Below, in pieces: positions 35,041 to 44,204 of a stretch of DNA of 64,000 nt. The stretch is taken from assembly GCF_000382065.1 (NCBI RefSeq), contig NZ_KB907500.1, positions 717,001 to 781,000 on the forward strand. Reading direction: 5' to 3'. How positions within the stretch are numbered: the stretch's first letter is position 1; each line of letters opens with the position of its first letter. The notes beneath the pieces were generated by a model. That model saw only the letters and a program-made list of their open reading frames with translations, made no database searches and was not told where the DNA came from. Source of the stretch: Stenotrophomonas hibiscicola ATCC 19867 (lineage in GTDB: Bacteria; Pseudomonadota; Gammaproteobacteria; Xanthomonadales; Xanthomonadaceae). The position numbers and the translations under genes are program-made.

Positions 35041-37563
35041 ATGTTCAAGAACGTCCTGTTCCAACTGCACTGGCTGCTGGGCATCACCGCCGGCGCCGTA
35101 CTGGCCGTGATGGGCCTCAGCGGCGCCGTGCTGTCCTTCGAGGATGAGCTGCTGCGAGCGGCCAACCCCGGCTTCGCCGAGATCGCTGAACACCATGCTG
35201 ATGGCCAGCTTCCGCTCGAACTCAGCGAACTGGCAACGCTGCTGCAGGCCGGCGGTGATCGCCCCCTGCAGCGCCTGCGCGTGGATGCCACCGGCCAGCG
35301 ACCGTCGGTGGCGCGCTTTGCTGGCGGCAAGGAACACTGGGTGTACTTCGACCCCTACAGCGGTGAGCGCTTCAGCGCCCTGCGCGGGCAGGCGCTCTTT
35401 GACTTCGTCGAGGACCTGCATCGGCATCTTGCCGCCGGTGAGCGCGGCAAATGGATCACCGGCAGCTGCGCCATCGCCCTGCTGTTCTTCACCTTGTCCG
35501 GGCTCTACCTGCGCTGGCCACGACGCTGGTGGCACTGGCGCAGCTGGCTGGCAGTGGAGTGGAAGCGCAGTGGACGCGGCTTCCTGTGGAGCCTGCACTC
35601 CGTGGCCGGCACCTGGGTGCTGTTGATCTACCTGATGAGTGCGCTGACCGGCCTGTGGTGGTCCTTCGACTGGTACCGCAGCGCCGCCAACACCCTGCTG
35701 GGCGTCGCACCGGCCGCCAAACACAAGGTCGCCGCCGACGCCACCCTGGACCTGGAGCGCATCGAAGCCACGCTGTATGCGCTGCCCGGCGTGCGCACCG
35801 GCTACATCGACCTGCGTCTGCCGGAGAAACCGGGGCAGGTACTGAATGTGCGCGTGATGGCCGGTGACCCGTCGCAGCGCGGTGGGCGGCATGACCGCGC
35901 GCACGATCTGCTGCAGCTGGATCCGGCCAGCGGGGCCATCCTCGATTCACGCCCCTACGCGCGCCAGGGCACCGGGGGACAGCTGGCCACCAGCGTGTTC
36001 GCATTGCACTCGGGCAGTTACTTCGGCATGCCCGGGCGGGTGGTGGTGATGCTCAGCAGCCTGGGCATGAGCCTGTTCTTCATCACTGGCTGGTTGCTGT
36101 ACCTGGACCGGCGCCGCAGCCAGCGCGATGCGCGCGGGCTGCGCAAGTCGCTACCAGCAACACCTGCAGATGGCGATGGCACGCCGTGGCTGGTGGTGCA
36201 TGCCAGCCAGAGCGGACTGGGCGAACAACTCGCATGGCGCGCTGCCGCGCAGCTGCAAGCAACCGGCCATGCAGTGCAGGTTCTGCCGCTGGCCCGCGTC
36301 GATGCCGCGCGGCTGGCACGCACCGCACAGGCATTGTTCGTGCTGAGCACCTTTGGTGATGGCGAACCTCCGGATGCGGCGCGGGGCGCTGCGCGACGGC
36401 TGCTGGCACAAGCGCCGGATCTGTCGGGCCTGCAGTTCGGCCTGCTCGCCCTGGGTGACCGCCAGTACCCGCATTACTGCGCCTTTGGCCGCCAATTCGA
36501 TGGCTGGCTGCTGGGCAACGGGGCACGTGCGCTGTTCGAGCGCATCGATGTCGATGCCGCTGCGATACCGGCGCTGCGCCAGTGGCAGCAACATCTAGGC
36601 GCGCTGACCGGCATCGCCACCGATGACAGCGTGCTGCCGGCGGCCACGCAGATGCACGAGTGGCGCCTGCTCGGCCGTGACCGCCTCAATCCAGGCAGCG
36701 TGGGCGGCGCCATCTGGCGCATCCGTCTTGCGCCACCGGCCGATGTGCAGTGGCAGGCGGGCGACATCCTGCACATCGCGCCCCGCCACAACGCGCGGCA
36801 CGCCGTTGCGGTGCTGAAGGCACATGGGCTGGATCCCCAGCAGCCGCTGCTGATTGACGGCCAGCCGCGCACGCTGTTGGCGCTGGCCAGCGAGCGCGAA
36901 CTGCCCGATGCCGATGCTGCGCTGGCGGTGCAGGATGCCTGCCTCTGGCTGGCAGGGCTGCCACTGCTGCCGGGGCGCGAGTACTCCATCGCATCCTGTA
37001 CGGATGACGGTGCGGTCGAACTGGTGGTACGGCTGGTCCATGACGAAACCGGACGCACCGGCCTGGGTTCTGGCTGGCTGTCGCTGCATGCGCCGGTCGG
37101 TGCCAGCATCGTGGCCCGCGTGCACCGCAACCCCGGTTTCCATCGCATTGGCGGTGCGCCGATGGTGCTGATCGGCAATGGCACCGGCATCGCGGGCCTG
37201 CGCAGCCTGCTGCGCGAAGCCGCGCATGCAGGTGAGCACGGGCACTGGCTGCTGTTCGGCGAACGCCAGCGCGCGAACGACTTCCTGTTCGCCGATGAGA
37301 TCGAAGCGTGGCAGGGCGATGGCCATCTCGCGCGGGTGGACCTGGCGTTCTCGCGCGATGGTAAGGGCGGCTATGTGCAGGATCGCCTGCGTGCAGCAGC
37401 CGATGCCCTGCGCGACTGGATGCAGCGTGGTGCGGTCATCCACGTCTGCGGTTCGCTGCTGGGCATGGCCGAAGGCGTGGACCAGGTGCTGCGCGAAGCG
37501 CTGGGTGATGAAGAAGTGGAAACGCTGCTGGAGACCGGGCGCTACCGTCGCGACGTGTATTGA
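35041..37563 (+). CDS. PepSY-TM / flavodoxin / FNR fusion, putative ferric-siderophore reductase
   Basis: An 840-aa inner-membrane reductase. The N-terminal PepSY-TM module (about 1-350) has several helices and LLGITAGAVLAVMGLSGAVLSFEDELLR, YFDPYSGERF and LHSVAGTWVLLIYLMSALTGLWW. A flavodoxin domain follows (about 375-520, WLVVHASQSGLGEQ and STFGDGEPP). The C-terminal sulfite-reductase-type FNR domain has REYSIASC, GNGTGIAGLRSLL and VHVCGSLLGMAEGV. It should carry NADPH electrons through FAD and FMN to the periplasmic face. With a Fur-like box upstream, iron-siderophore reduction is the best guess. MFKNVLFQLHW is the family start; the frame is open upstream into a repeat. Confidence 0.9.
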   Translation: MFKNVLFQLHWLLGITAGAVLAVMGLSGAVLSFEDELLRAANPGFAEIAEHHADGQLPLELSELATLLQAGGDRPLQRLRVDATGQRPSVARFAGGKEHWVYFDPYSGERFSALRGQALFDFVEDLHRHLAAGERGKWITGSCAIALLFFTLSGLYLRWPRRWWHWRSWLAVEWKRSGRGFLWSLHSVAGTWVLLIYLMSALTGLWWSFDWYRSAANTLLGVAPAAKHKVAADATLDLERIEATLYALPGVRTGYIDLRLPEKPGQVLNVRVMAGDPSQRGGRHDRAHDLLQLDPASGAILDSRPYARQGTGGQLATSVFALHSGSYFGMPGRVVVMLSSLGMSLFFITGWLLYLDRRRSQRDARGLRKSLPATPADGDGTPWLVVHASQSGLGEQLAWRAAAQLQATGHAVQVLPLARVDAARLARTAQALFVLSTFGDGEPPDAARGAARRLLAQAPDLSGLQFGLLALGDRQYPHYCAFGRQFDGWLLGNGARALFERIDVDAAAIPALRQWQQHLGALTGIATDDSVLPAATQMHEWRLLGRDRLNPGSVGGAIWRIRLAPPADVQWQAGDILHIAPRHNARHAVAVLKAHGLDPQQPLLIDGQPRTLLALASERELPDADAALAVQDACLWLAGLPLLPGREYSIASCTDDGAVELVVRLVHDETGRTGLGSGWLSLHAPVGASIVARVHRNPGFHRIGGAPMVLIGNGTGIAGLRSLLREAAHAGEHGHWLLFGERQRANDFLFADEIEAWQGDGHLARVDLAFSRDGKGGYVQDRLRAAADALRDWMQRGAVIHVCGSLLGMAEGVDQVLREALGDEEVETLLETGRYRRDVY

Positions 37564-37572
37564 GCCACAAGG

Positions 37573-37630
37573 GTAGTACCGGCCGCCGGCCGGCATGATC
37601 AGGGGCGTGCCGGCCAGCGGCCGGCACTAC
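37573..37630. repeat. SMAG-type GTAG palindrome dimer
   Basis: Bounded by GTAG (37573) and CTAC (37627-37630), with ACCGGCCGCCGGCCGG and GCCGGCCAGCGGCCGGC units. It lies between convergent genes. Confidence 0.85.
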
Positions 37631-37640
37631 CGGAGCACGA

Positions 37641-40178
37641 TCAGGCCGCAGCGCGCGCCTGTGGCATCGACTGCAACTGGAACGCGCCCACCGCTTCGGT
37701 CAGCGCGTGTACCTGCGCCTGCATCTGCGCGGTGGAGGCACCAGCCTCTTCCACCAGGCTGGCGTTGCGCTGGGTGCTGGCTTCCATCTGCACGATGGTC
37801 TGCTTCACCTGCGCGATGCCGGCATGCTGGTCCTGCGATGCACTGCGGATACCGGCCAGCAGTTCGGCCAGCTGCTGCACGCTGCCAACGATCTCGCCCA
37901 TCGTGATGCCCGCCTGCTCGGCCTGCTGGTTGCCCTGGCCAACACGCGCCACCGAATCCTCGATCAGTCCTTTGATCTGCTTGGCCGCTTCGGCACTGCG
38001 CTGGGCCAGCAGGCGCACTTCCGCAGCCACCACGGCGAAGCTGCGGCCCTGCTCACCTGCGCGCGCAGCTTCCACCGCGGCATTCAGCGCGAGGATGTTG
38101 GTCTGGAAAGCGATGCCATCGATCAGCTGGGTGATGTCGCCGATCCGCCGCGAGGCCTCGCTGATGCCATGCATGGTTGCGACCACCTGGCCGACGGCCT
38201 CGCCACCGCGCTGGGCCACCGCGGCCGCCCCCTGCACCAGGGCATCGGCGCGGCCCGCGGCATCGGCATTGCGGCCAACGGTGTCGGTCAACTCGTGCAT
38301 CGACGCTGCCGTCTCTTCCAGGTTGGCCGCCTGCTGTTCGGTACGCTGCGACAGATCATGGTGACCGGCAACGATCTCACCCACACCGGTGTCGAGGCTG
38401 GACGTCGCCTGCTGGATGCGGGTGACGATGCGGCCCAGTTGCGCGACCGTGGCGTTGGCATCGTCACGCATGCGTGCGAACACGCCCTGCAGCTCACCTT
38501 CCATGCGCACGCTGAGGTCACCACGGGCCAGCGCCGCCAGAAGCGCCTGCAGATCGCCGAGGTTGGTCTCGAAGGTCGCCAGCAGGCGGTTGATGCTGGT
38601 CGACAACGTACGCACGAAGCCCTGTTTTCCCTCCAGCGCGATGCGGCCGTGCAGGTCGCCATGTGCGGCGGCGTCGACCAGTGCTGCCACTTCGGTTTCC
38701 AGCAGCGTTTCCAGCGCGCGGCTGCGCCACTCCACTGCCACGCCGAGGAAATGCCCTTCGTCGGTGATGGCATTGGCGATCAGCTGGTAGCGCACGCCGG
38801 CATGGCCGATCTCGCGCTCCTCGCTCTGGCGTACGCCGGCCAGGCTGGCCAACGCCGGATGCAGGCGTACCGCGTCGCTGCCCACCAGCGCTTCGTTCGT
38901 CAGTTCAAGCAGCTGCAGCAATGCCGGGTTGGCGTAGGCGACCTGCCCTTCCGCATCGATCACCATCAGGCCGGTCTGCGCGCTGTCCAATGCCTGGCGC
39001 ACGCGGGTGTTGCCGCGGGCCACCGCACGCTCGATCTCGATGCGCGCGCGCAGGCGCTGCTGCATGTCGACCAGGCGCTGGGCCAGTTGGCCGATCTCGT
39101 CGTTGGCGTTGTAGACGCGCAGGGTGGTGTCGAGGCGGTCGTCGGCGATGTCGCTGGCGAAGCGCAGGGTGTCCTGGATCGGCCGGCGCACCGCACGCAG
39201 CACCAGCGCCAGGCTGGTGATCAGCACGCCGGCCACCAGCAGCAGGGTCAGTGCGAACAGCACGCTCATGGTGCGCGCGCCGGCCTGCTGGCGTGCCTGC
39301 GCCGTGGCCAGCGCCGCCACCTGTGCCTGCTGGAATGCGGCCAACGCCGGCGCTACGCCCGCGGCGGTATCCAGCAGCGACTGCGCTTCCACATCCAGGC
39401 CGACGCGGGCAGCGGCATACCCCAGCAATGCGGCCTGATACGCCTCCATCCCGGTGCGCAGGGTGTCCTGCACATCCGCAGGCAGGCCCGCCAGCGCGAG
39501 GTCGAACGGCAGCTTCTCCTCGCTGGCGCGGTCGGCGTGGGTGGAATCACCGTCGAGCAGCAGCAGTGCCTCCTGCCTTCGCATCTTCTGCAGGGACAGC
39601 GCCAGCGCGGGCCGCTGCTGCACATCCACCTGCGCCTGCAGGGTGTCGGCGGCCTGCTGCAGCTGCGCAGCGAGGCCGGCATCACCACGGCCCATCTCGT
39701 CGACCCGTTCGAACAGGGCGGCCACACCCTGCGAGAACGCGTCGGCGGCTTCGGTCAGCGCCTGCAGAGCCTTGCGCCGGCCAGCATCCATCGGCATCGC
39801 GCGCAGCGCCTGCAGATCGGTCTGCAACGCCTTCTGCGTGGCCAACAGCTGCGCGCGGTCGGCATCATCGAAACTGCGTGCATACTGGGCCTGCAGGCGA
39901 CGCGCTTCGGCCACCCGCGTGGACAGGCTGGCAGCCAGATCGCTGCCGCGCTGGTAGCTGGCCTGGCTGCGCGCAGCCAGTGCGTTGGCATGGCCAGTCC
40001 AGGCGTAGACAGCAGCGATCGCCACCAGGCCCAGGCCGCAGATCCACAGTGTGGCCTTGAGCTTGTTGGCCACGCTGAGCCGATGTGGCTGCAGCCAGCG
40101 CAGCAGCCCGGGGGACGCCGAGTGCAACGCAGCAAGGCGCGTGCGCAGGCACCGGAGGTGGGGGACAACGGCCGACAT
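37641..40178 (-). CDS. Methyl-accepting chemotaxis protein with PAS-like and HAMP modules
   Basis: An 845-aa chemoreceptor. A membrane helix at about 42-60 begins a large periplasmic sensor rich in helices, closed by a second helix at about 302-325. A HAMP follows ([25 protein letters not shown]), then a PAS-like stretch ([32 protein letters not shown]), further HAMP-like coils, and the signalling domain (about 560-830) with the conserved hairpin [20 protein letters not shown] then [17 protein letters not shown]. There is no C-terminal methyltransferase-binding pentapeptide. The start follows GGAG. It is an isolated receptor, and its ligand is unknown. Confidence 0.93.
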   Translation of the reverse strand: MSAVVPHLRCLRTRLAALHSASPGLLRWLQPHRLSVANKLKATLWICGLGLVAIAAVYAWTGHANALAARSQASYQRGSDLAASLSTRVAEARRLQAQYARSFDDADRAQLLATQKALQTDLQALRAMPMDAGRRKALQALTEAADAFSQGVAALFERVDEMGRGDAGLAAQLQQAADTLQAQVDVQQRPALALSLQKMRRQEALLLLDGDSTHADRASEEKLPFDLALAGLPADVQDTLRTGMEAYQAALLGYAAARVGLDVEAQSLLDTAAGVAPALAAFQQAQVAALATAQARQQAGARTMSVLFALTLLLVAGVLITSLALVLRAVRRPIQDTLRFASDIADDRLDTTLRVYNANDEIGQLAQRLVDMQQRLRARIEIERAVARGNTRVRQALDSAQTGLMVIDAEGQVAYANPALLQLLELTNEALVGSDAVRLHPALASLAGVRQSEEREIGHAGVRYQLIANAITDEGHFLGVAVEWRSRALETLLETEVAALVDAAAHGDLHGRIALEGKQGFVRTLSTSINRLLATFETNLGDLQALLAALARGDLSVRMEGELQGVFARMRDDANATVAQLGRIVTRIQQATSSLDTGVGEIVAGHHDLSQRTEQQAANLEETAASMHELTDTVGRNADAAGRADALVQGAAAVAQRGGEAVGQVVATMHGISEASRRIGDITQLIDGIAFQTNILALNAAVEAARAGEQGRSFAVVAAEVRLLAQRSAEAAKQIKGLIEDSVARVGQGNQQAEQAGITMGEIVGSVQQLAELLAGIRSASQDQHAGIAQVKQTIVQMEASTQRNASLVEEAGASTAQMQAQVHALTEAVGAFQLQSMPQARAAA

Positions 40179-40381
40179 GACAGACTCCAGGCGGAAAGAC
40201 GCATCTGTATCGGCCTGACTCAGGACAACTTTAGGGCGCTCCTGGTCCACTCCCACCGATTGCTGGCGGACGCGGCCTTTGTACCCGGCACAGGCGACAG
40301 GGGGATGACACCCGCGCAATGCTTGACCTCAACCCCGGTTGGGGGAGCACAGTAGATCTCCCTCCCCCGCCCGGCGCGCGC

Positions 40382-41218
40382 ATGACGACGCTCGATGTCC
40401 CCCGCTACCTGCAACGCCTGCAGCTGGATGCACCGCCACCGCTGACGCTGGCGGGCCTGACCCTGCTGCAGCAGCACCACAACGCACTGCTGCCGTTCGA
40501 AACCCTCAGCTGCCTGCTGCGCGATGCAGTACCGATCGACCTGGACAGCGTGCAGCGCAAGCTGCTCGACGACCGTCGTGGCGGCTACTGCTTCGAACTC
40601 AATGGCGGCCTGCTGGCACTGCTGCAGGCGCTGGGCTTCGATGCACAGCCGTTGAGCGCGCGCGTGCTGCTGGCCGCCCAGGACGGCGAACTGACCGCAC
40701 GCACCCACCTGCTGCGCGTGCAGGTGGACGGTGATGACTGGCTGGTGGATGCCGGTTTCGGCAGCCTGACCCCGACCGTGCCGCTGCGCCTGCATGATCC
40801 GCAGCCACAGGCCACGCCGCACGAGCGCTACCTGCTGCGCCGACTGCCTGGCAACGGTGATTTCGTGCTGTCGGCCGAGTCCCACGATGGCTGGCGGGCG
40901 ATGTATCGGTTCGACCTGCAGGCGCCGGCACCAATCGACAACGTGGTGGGCAACTGGTACGTGTGCACCCATCCCGATTCCAGCTTCCCCGGCCAGCTGC
41001 GCGCATCGCTGACCGCGCCGGACTGGCGCCGCACGATCGGCAGCGGCAACTACACCGAGTACCGCCCCGGCCAGGTACCGGACAAGCGTCCGCTGCACGA
41101 TGTTGCCGACGTGCGCGGGGTACTGCAGCAACGCTTCGGCATGCAGTTGCCCGGAGACCCGCGGCTTGACCCAGCGATCAATGACTGGCTGCAGCGCTCA
41201 CGCGCCGCAACCTTGTAG
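40382..41218 (+). CDS. nat: Arylamine N-acetyltransferase
   Basis: A 278-aa NAT that transfers acetyl from acetyl-CoA to arylamines or hydrazines. The catalytic triad is visible: Cys70 in RRGGYCFELN, His109 in ARTHLLRV, Asp123 in WLVDAGFGS. The first third has LPFETLSCLLRDAVPIDLD, the family N-terminal pattern. ATG 40382 (MTTLDVPRYLQRLQL) was chosen; the frame is open 63 bp further upstream but without homology. Its TAG stop is part of a GTAG repeat shared with the convergent VOC gene. Confidence 0.95.
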   Translation: MTTLDVPRYLQRLQLDAPPPLTLAGLTLLQQHHNALLPFETLSCLLRDAVPIDLDSVQRKLLDDRRGGYCFELNGGLLALLQALGFDAQPLSARVLLAAQDGELTARTHLLRVQVDGDDWLVDAGFGSLTPTVPLRLHDPQPQATPHERYLLRRLPGNGDFVLSAESHDGWRAMYRFDLQAPAPIDNVVGNWYVCTHPDSSFPGQLRASLTAPDWRRTIGSGNYTEYRPGQVPDKRPLHDVADVRGVLQQRFGMQLPGDPRLDPAINDWLQRSRAATL

Positions 41219-41287
41219 CGCCGAGCCCATGCTCGGCTGAGCTTGGGCTGCTGGGTCAACAGCAGCCGAGCATGGGCTCGGCTCTAC
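41215..41287. repeat. SMAG-type dimer that supplies both convergent stop codons
   Basis: GTAG at 41215-41218 holds the nat stop (TAG 41216-41218). CTAC at 41284-41287 holds, on the other strand, the VOC-gene stop (TAG 41286-41284). The inner sequence is two GCCGAGCCCATGCTCGGC-type units in inverted orientation. Confidence 0.9.
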
Positions 41288-41655
41288 GCAACCGCGCGCG
41301 CCTGCAGCGCGATACGGTTGCCTTCACTGTCGAAGATCTCGGCCACGCGCCAGTCGCCCGCGTCGGCCGGTCCGAAGCGCAGCGCAGCGCCCGCTTGCAG
41401 TGCACGCTCCAGGCTCACCTCCAGGTCATCGACGCCGATGTAGATGCGCGCACCGTGGACGGAGGGCAGATAGTCGGCCCCCCGCACCAGCGCCATGCTG
41501 GCACCGGCGGCCTCATCGGAAAACGGCAGGTAGGCCATCCGGCAGTCGTGCTGCAGGATCGGTTCGTCCACCGCCACCTGCAGCCAGTGCTGGTAGAACG
41601 TGATGGCCCGGGCCAGGTCAGTGACCGGCATCTCGACGTGCAGGATGGGGTTCAT
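41284..41655 (-). CDS. VOC-family (glyoxalase/bleomycin-resistance-like) protein
   Basis: A 123-aa protein with the single VOC fold: MNPILHVEMPVTDLARAITFYQHWLQVAVDEP opens it, and FDSEGNRIALQ near the end supplies a conserved glyoxalase/dioxygenase turn. Family members are metal-binding enzymes or sequestering proteins. The start is placed at ATG 41655 because it opens the fold; an upstream ATG adds sequence without support. It is convergent with nat. Substrate unknown. Confidence 0.88.
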   Translation of the reverse strand: MNPILHVEMPVTDLARAITFYQHWLQVAVDEPILQHDCRMAYLPFSDEAAGASMALVRGADYLPSVHGARIYIGVDDLEVSLERALQAGAALRFGPADAGDWRVAEIFDSEGNRIALQARAVA

Positions 41656-41737
41656 GTCCGCAGGATAACCGGATACTGACACTGCCTTGCAGGTCCGTAC
41701 TGGCATGCTGAACCGCCCTTTCCCCGCGGAGTCCTGC

Positions 41738-42454
41738 ATGTCCCTGGCCGATCATCGTGGTGCGCTGGCACCGCTGGGCTTCCTGCGCGTGGCGATCAAC
41801 CTGGGCAACCCTGTGCTGGCACAGGGCGATGCGCGCTCACCGCGCGGTCCATCACTGGAACTGGCGACCGCGTTGGCGCAACGGATGGGCGTGCAGGCCC
41901 GCTTCACCTGCCACGACGCCGCAGCCTCGGTGGTTGCCGCGGCCGCCGAAGATGCCTGGGATCTGGCCTTCCTAGCGATCGATCCGGCGCGTGCCGACCG
42001 CATCGCCTTCAGCGCCCCCTATGTGGAGATCGAAGGCACCTACCTGGTGCGCGAGGACAGCCCTGCGCAACAGGTGGCCGACCTCGACCGCGAGGGGCTG
42101 CGCATCGCGGTGGGCCGCGGTGCAGCCTACGACCTGTTTCTCAGCCGTGAACTGCGCCACGCGATGATCGAGCGAGCTGAGACGTCGGCCGCTGCCATCA
42201 CCCTGTTCGATCTGCAGCGCCTGGATGCCGCTGCCGGCGTGCGCCAGCCGCTGGCCGCCTGGGCGCAGGCGCATCCCGGCCACCGCGTGCTGGCCGACCG
42301 TTTCACCGTGATCCAGCAGGCGGTCGCGGCGCCGGCCTCGCGCCCGGCCGATGCATTGCAGGCGCTGTTCGAGGAAGTGGAGGCGATCAAGGCAGGCTCG
42401 TTGCTGGGCGAAGCCTTCGCCCGTGCCGGGCAGGCGGTTACGTTGGTACGGTGA
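41738..42454 (+). CDS. Solute-binding (SBP_bac_3) domain protein without a signal peptide
   Basis: The 238-aa product is a periplasmic-binding-fold protein: FLRVAINLGNPVLA, LELATALAQRMGVQARF, DLAFLAIDPARADRIAFSAPYVEIEGTYLVRED, then LRIAVGRGAAYDLFLSRELRHA. Such domains bind amino acids for ABC importers. The chosen ATG at 41738 follows a GGAG Shine-Dalgarno, and no secretion signal is present, which is unusual for this fold. It has no neighbouring permease or ATPase. A cytosolic binding or sensing role is possible; alternatively it is a remnant. Confidence 0.82.
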   Translation: MSLADHRGALAPLGFLRVAINLGNPVLAQGDARSPRGPSLELATALAQRMGVQARFTCHDAAASVVAAAAEDAWDLAFLAIDPARADRIAFSAPYVEIEGTYLVREDSPAQQVADLDREGLRIAVGRGAAYDLFLSRELRHAMIERAETSAAAITLFDLQRLDAAAGVRQPLAAWAQAHPGHRVLADRFTVIQQAVAAPASRPADALQALFEEVEAIKAGSLLGEAFARAGQAVTLVR

Positions 42455-42469
42455 CTGCGGGACACACGC

Positions 42470-42491
42470 AGTCGAGCATGGCTCGACGCTA
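42470..42491. repeat. Degenerate SMAG unit
   Basis: GTCGAGCATGGCTCGAC is a palindrome followed by GCTAT. On the minus strand the end reads ATAG instead of GTAG, and its TAG is the LysR stop codon. Confidence 0.65.
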
Positions 42492-43388
42492 TAAATGCGC
42501 GTCTGCCATGTGTCGCACATGCTCAGCAGCCTGCGCGTGCAACCAGTCGCGGAAGGCGAGGAAGCCGCGATGGCTGGCCGAGCGCTGCGGGTACACCAAC
42601 CAATGCGGCCACGCCGTCTTCAGGCGCTGGCTGGACAGTGCGACCAGCTGGCCGGAGTCGAGCAGCAGCCTCGCCCGCGTCACTCGGCCGAGGGCCACGC
42701 CCACGCCGTCCAGAGCGGCGCGATGGTGCGCCTCCGAATCATCCAGCACCGCCACGAACCGCGCCGGCGCACTCTGCCCACTCAATGCAAACCACGCGCC
42801 CCAGGCGCCGTCCGGATCACCCAGCAGCGGCCACTGGTTCAGCGGCACGCGCTCGATCCCTCCCATGCGTTCGATCAGCGCCGGGCTGGCCATGGGCAGC
42901 AGCCACTCGTCGAACAGCGGCTCCACCACCAGGCCCGGCCACTGCCCGCTGCCCAGCCGCAGCGCGGCGTCGAACTGGCGCTGTCGCTCGAAGTCAATCA
43001 GGCGTTCACTCGACTGCAGGTTGATCTCGATCTGTGGATGCTCAGCAACGAAGTGCCCCAAGCGCGGCACCAGCCACGCCGACGCCATCGACGGTACCGC
43101 GCTGATCGTCAGCACGTGCTCGGCGCGTGCGGCATAGGGCTGGAAGGCCTCGTTGATCGCATCCAGGTGCGGCCCCACCTGGTCGAGCAGGCGCTGTCCC
43201 TCCAGGGTGAGCGAGACACCACGCGGCTGGCGGATCAGCAGCGGCTGCCCGAGCCGCTCTTCCAGTTGCCGCATCTGATGGCTGAGCGCGCTGACGGTCA
43301 GGTTCATCGACGCTGCCGCACGCGACAGGTTGCCCAGCCGGGCGGCAGCCACGAAGCCCTGCAGGGCATGGAGCGGAGCACGGGGCAT
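42489..43388 (-). CDS. LysR-family regulator (GcvA-like)
   Basis: The 299-aa protein has the N-terminal winged HTH LHALQGFVAAARLGNLSRAAASMNLTVSALSHQMRQLEERLG, followed by the recognition-helix consensus and a C-terminal inducer-binding domain (WFALSGQSAPARFV, then HRAALDGVGVALGRVTRARLLL). This is the pattern of GcvA/AmpR-type LysR proteins. It is divergent from a very small gene (43487) across about 98 bp, the usual location for a LysR target. Ligand unknown. Confidence 0.92.
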   Translation of the reverse strand: MPRAPLHALQGFVAAARLGNLSRAAASMNLTVSALSHQMRQLEERLGQPLLIRQPRGVSLTLEGQRLLDQVGPHLDAINEAFQPYAARAEHVLTISAVPSMASAWLVPRLGHFVAEHPQIEINLQSSERLIDFERQRQFDAALRLGSGQWPGLVVEPLFDEWLLPMASPALIERMGGIERVPLNQWPLLGDPDGAWGAWFALSGQSAPARFVAVLDDSEAHHRAALDGVGVALGRVTRARLLLDSGQLVALSSQRLKTAWPHWLVYPQRSASHRGFLAFRDWLHAQAAEHVRHMADAHL

Positions 43389-43486
43389 CAGGCTTGAAAT
43401 CCTCTCACGTCACGCTTGCGGAAATGTCGCTTCTTGCCGCTTCATGCTGCCCGTATCGTGCAATCCACTCAAGTGGAGGCGCGCTC

Positions 43487-43630
43487 ATGAACATCTTCGG
43501 CGGTTTGTTGTTCCTGCACGGCCACGTGGCCAGCGCCGAGCTGGCACGCCAGCTGGCCGGCCCGTCCACACCGGCTCCGCCGCGCGCGCCGCAACCGGCC
43601 ACGCCGGTTCAGCGGCCGCGAACCCGTTGA
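43487..43630 (+). CDS. Small hypothetical protein, 47 aa
   Basis: MNIFGGLLFLHGHVASAELA begins a 47-residue frame with a good Shine-Dalgarno (GGAGG, 7 nt before ATG 43487). The first part is mildly hydrophobic, and the rest is proline- and arginine-rich. It lies divergently beside the LysR gene, so it could be its target. Small size makes coding status uncertain; I recall no family. Confidence 0.5.
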   Translation: MNIFGGLLFLHGHVASAELARQLAGPSTPAPPRAPQPATPVQRPRTR

Positions 43631-43637
43631 ACGCTCT

Positions 43638-44204
43638 TCAACCTGCATACCAGCGTTGGACGTGTTCAGGCAGCCACGGCATTGGATCGATATCCAATGC
43701 CCGACAACCGTCGAGGGTGTCCCGCAGCACACCCTCGCCGGGGCCGCCCGGCATCCGCAGGCCTTCCTCTTCCGGAAGCTGCACCGCCGCCCAGTCGTGC
43801 AACCGGTCCATGCGCACGCGCAGCGCAGCCCGCAGCCATGCCTTCAGCGGGAAACAGCGATAGCCCTGTTCGCCCAACGCATCAACCGCGAGCAACAACG
43901 CCCGGTTGGCACCACGTACCCACTCGGTGTGGCCTCCGGCCTTGTCCTGGACCGTCATCGGCGCCGGTGCGCGGTGCGCCTTGAACGGCGAACGCAGCTG
44001 CAGCTCCAGATCCCGCGCATCGCGCTCGCTTTCCGCTTCCACCAGTGCACCGGCGTCGAGGTCGAAGAACTCGAACCAGCGCCGGTGCAATGCGCTGATG
44101 CGTCCGAGCGGATCACGTGAAAAGCCGATCTTCGCGTAGTCTTCCCACGCACAGGGGAAGACATAGGCAAAGACACGACCGTCGATGCGGATATCCGATT
44201 GCAT
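43638..44204 (-). CDS. GIY-YIG-like (T5orf172) nuclease family protein
   Basis: A 188-aa protein whose N-terminal part, FAYVFPCAWEDYAKIGFSRDPLGRISALHRRWFEFF, fits the T5orf172/MUG113 branch of the GIY-YIG superfamily: AKIGFS stands for the YIG half and the Arg is downstream. The central Glu (VEAESERDARDLELQLR) matches the position expected for the family. The C-terminal helical region (AWLRAALRVRMDRLHDW) is not recognised. It is the second GIY-YIG-type gene in the window. The start codon overlaps the divergent carboxypeptidase region by a few bases. Substrate and biological role unknown. Confidence 0.85.
   Translation of the reverse strand: MQSDIRIDGRVFAYVFPCAWEDYAKIGFSRDPLGRISALHRRWFEFFDLDAGALVEAESERDARDLELQLRSPFKAHRAPAPMTVQDKAGGHTEWVRGANRALLLAVDALGEQGYRCFPLKAWLRAALRVRMDRLHDWAAVQLPEEEGLRMPGGPGEGVLRDTLDGCRALDIDPMPWLPEHVQRWYAG

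Noticed and set aside
37641..40178. Chemotaxis or flagellar gene cluster
   Set aside because: Only the receptor is present. The neighbours are a reductase and NAT, so it is an isolated chemoreceptor gene.
41738..42454. ABC amino-acid importer operon
   Set aside because: Neither permease nor ATPase genes adjoin it, and the protein lacks a signal peptide.
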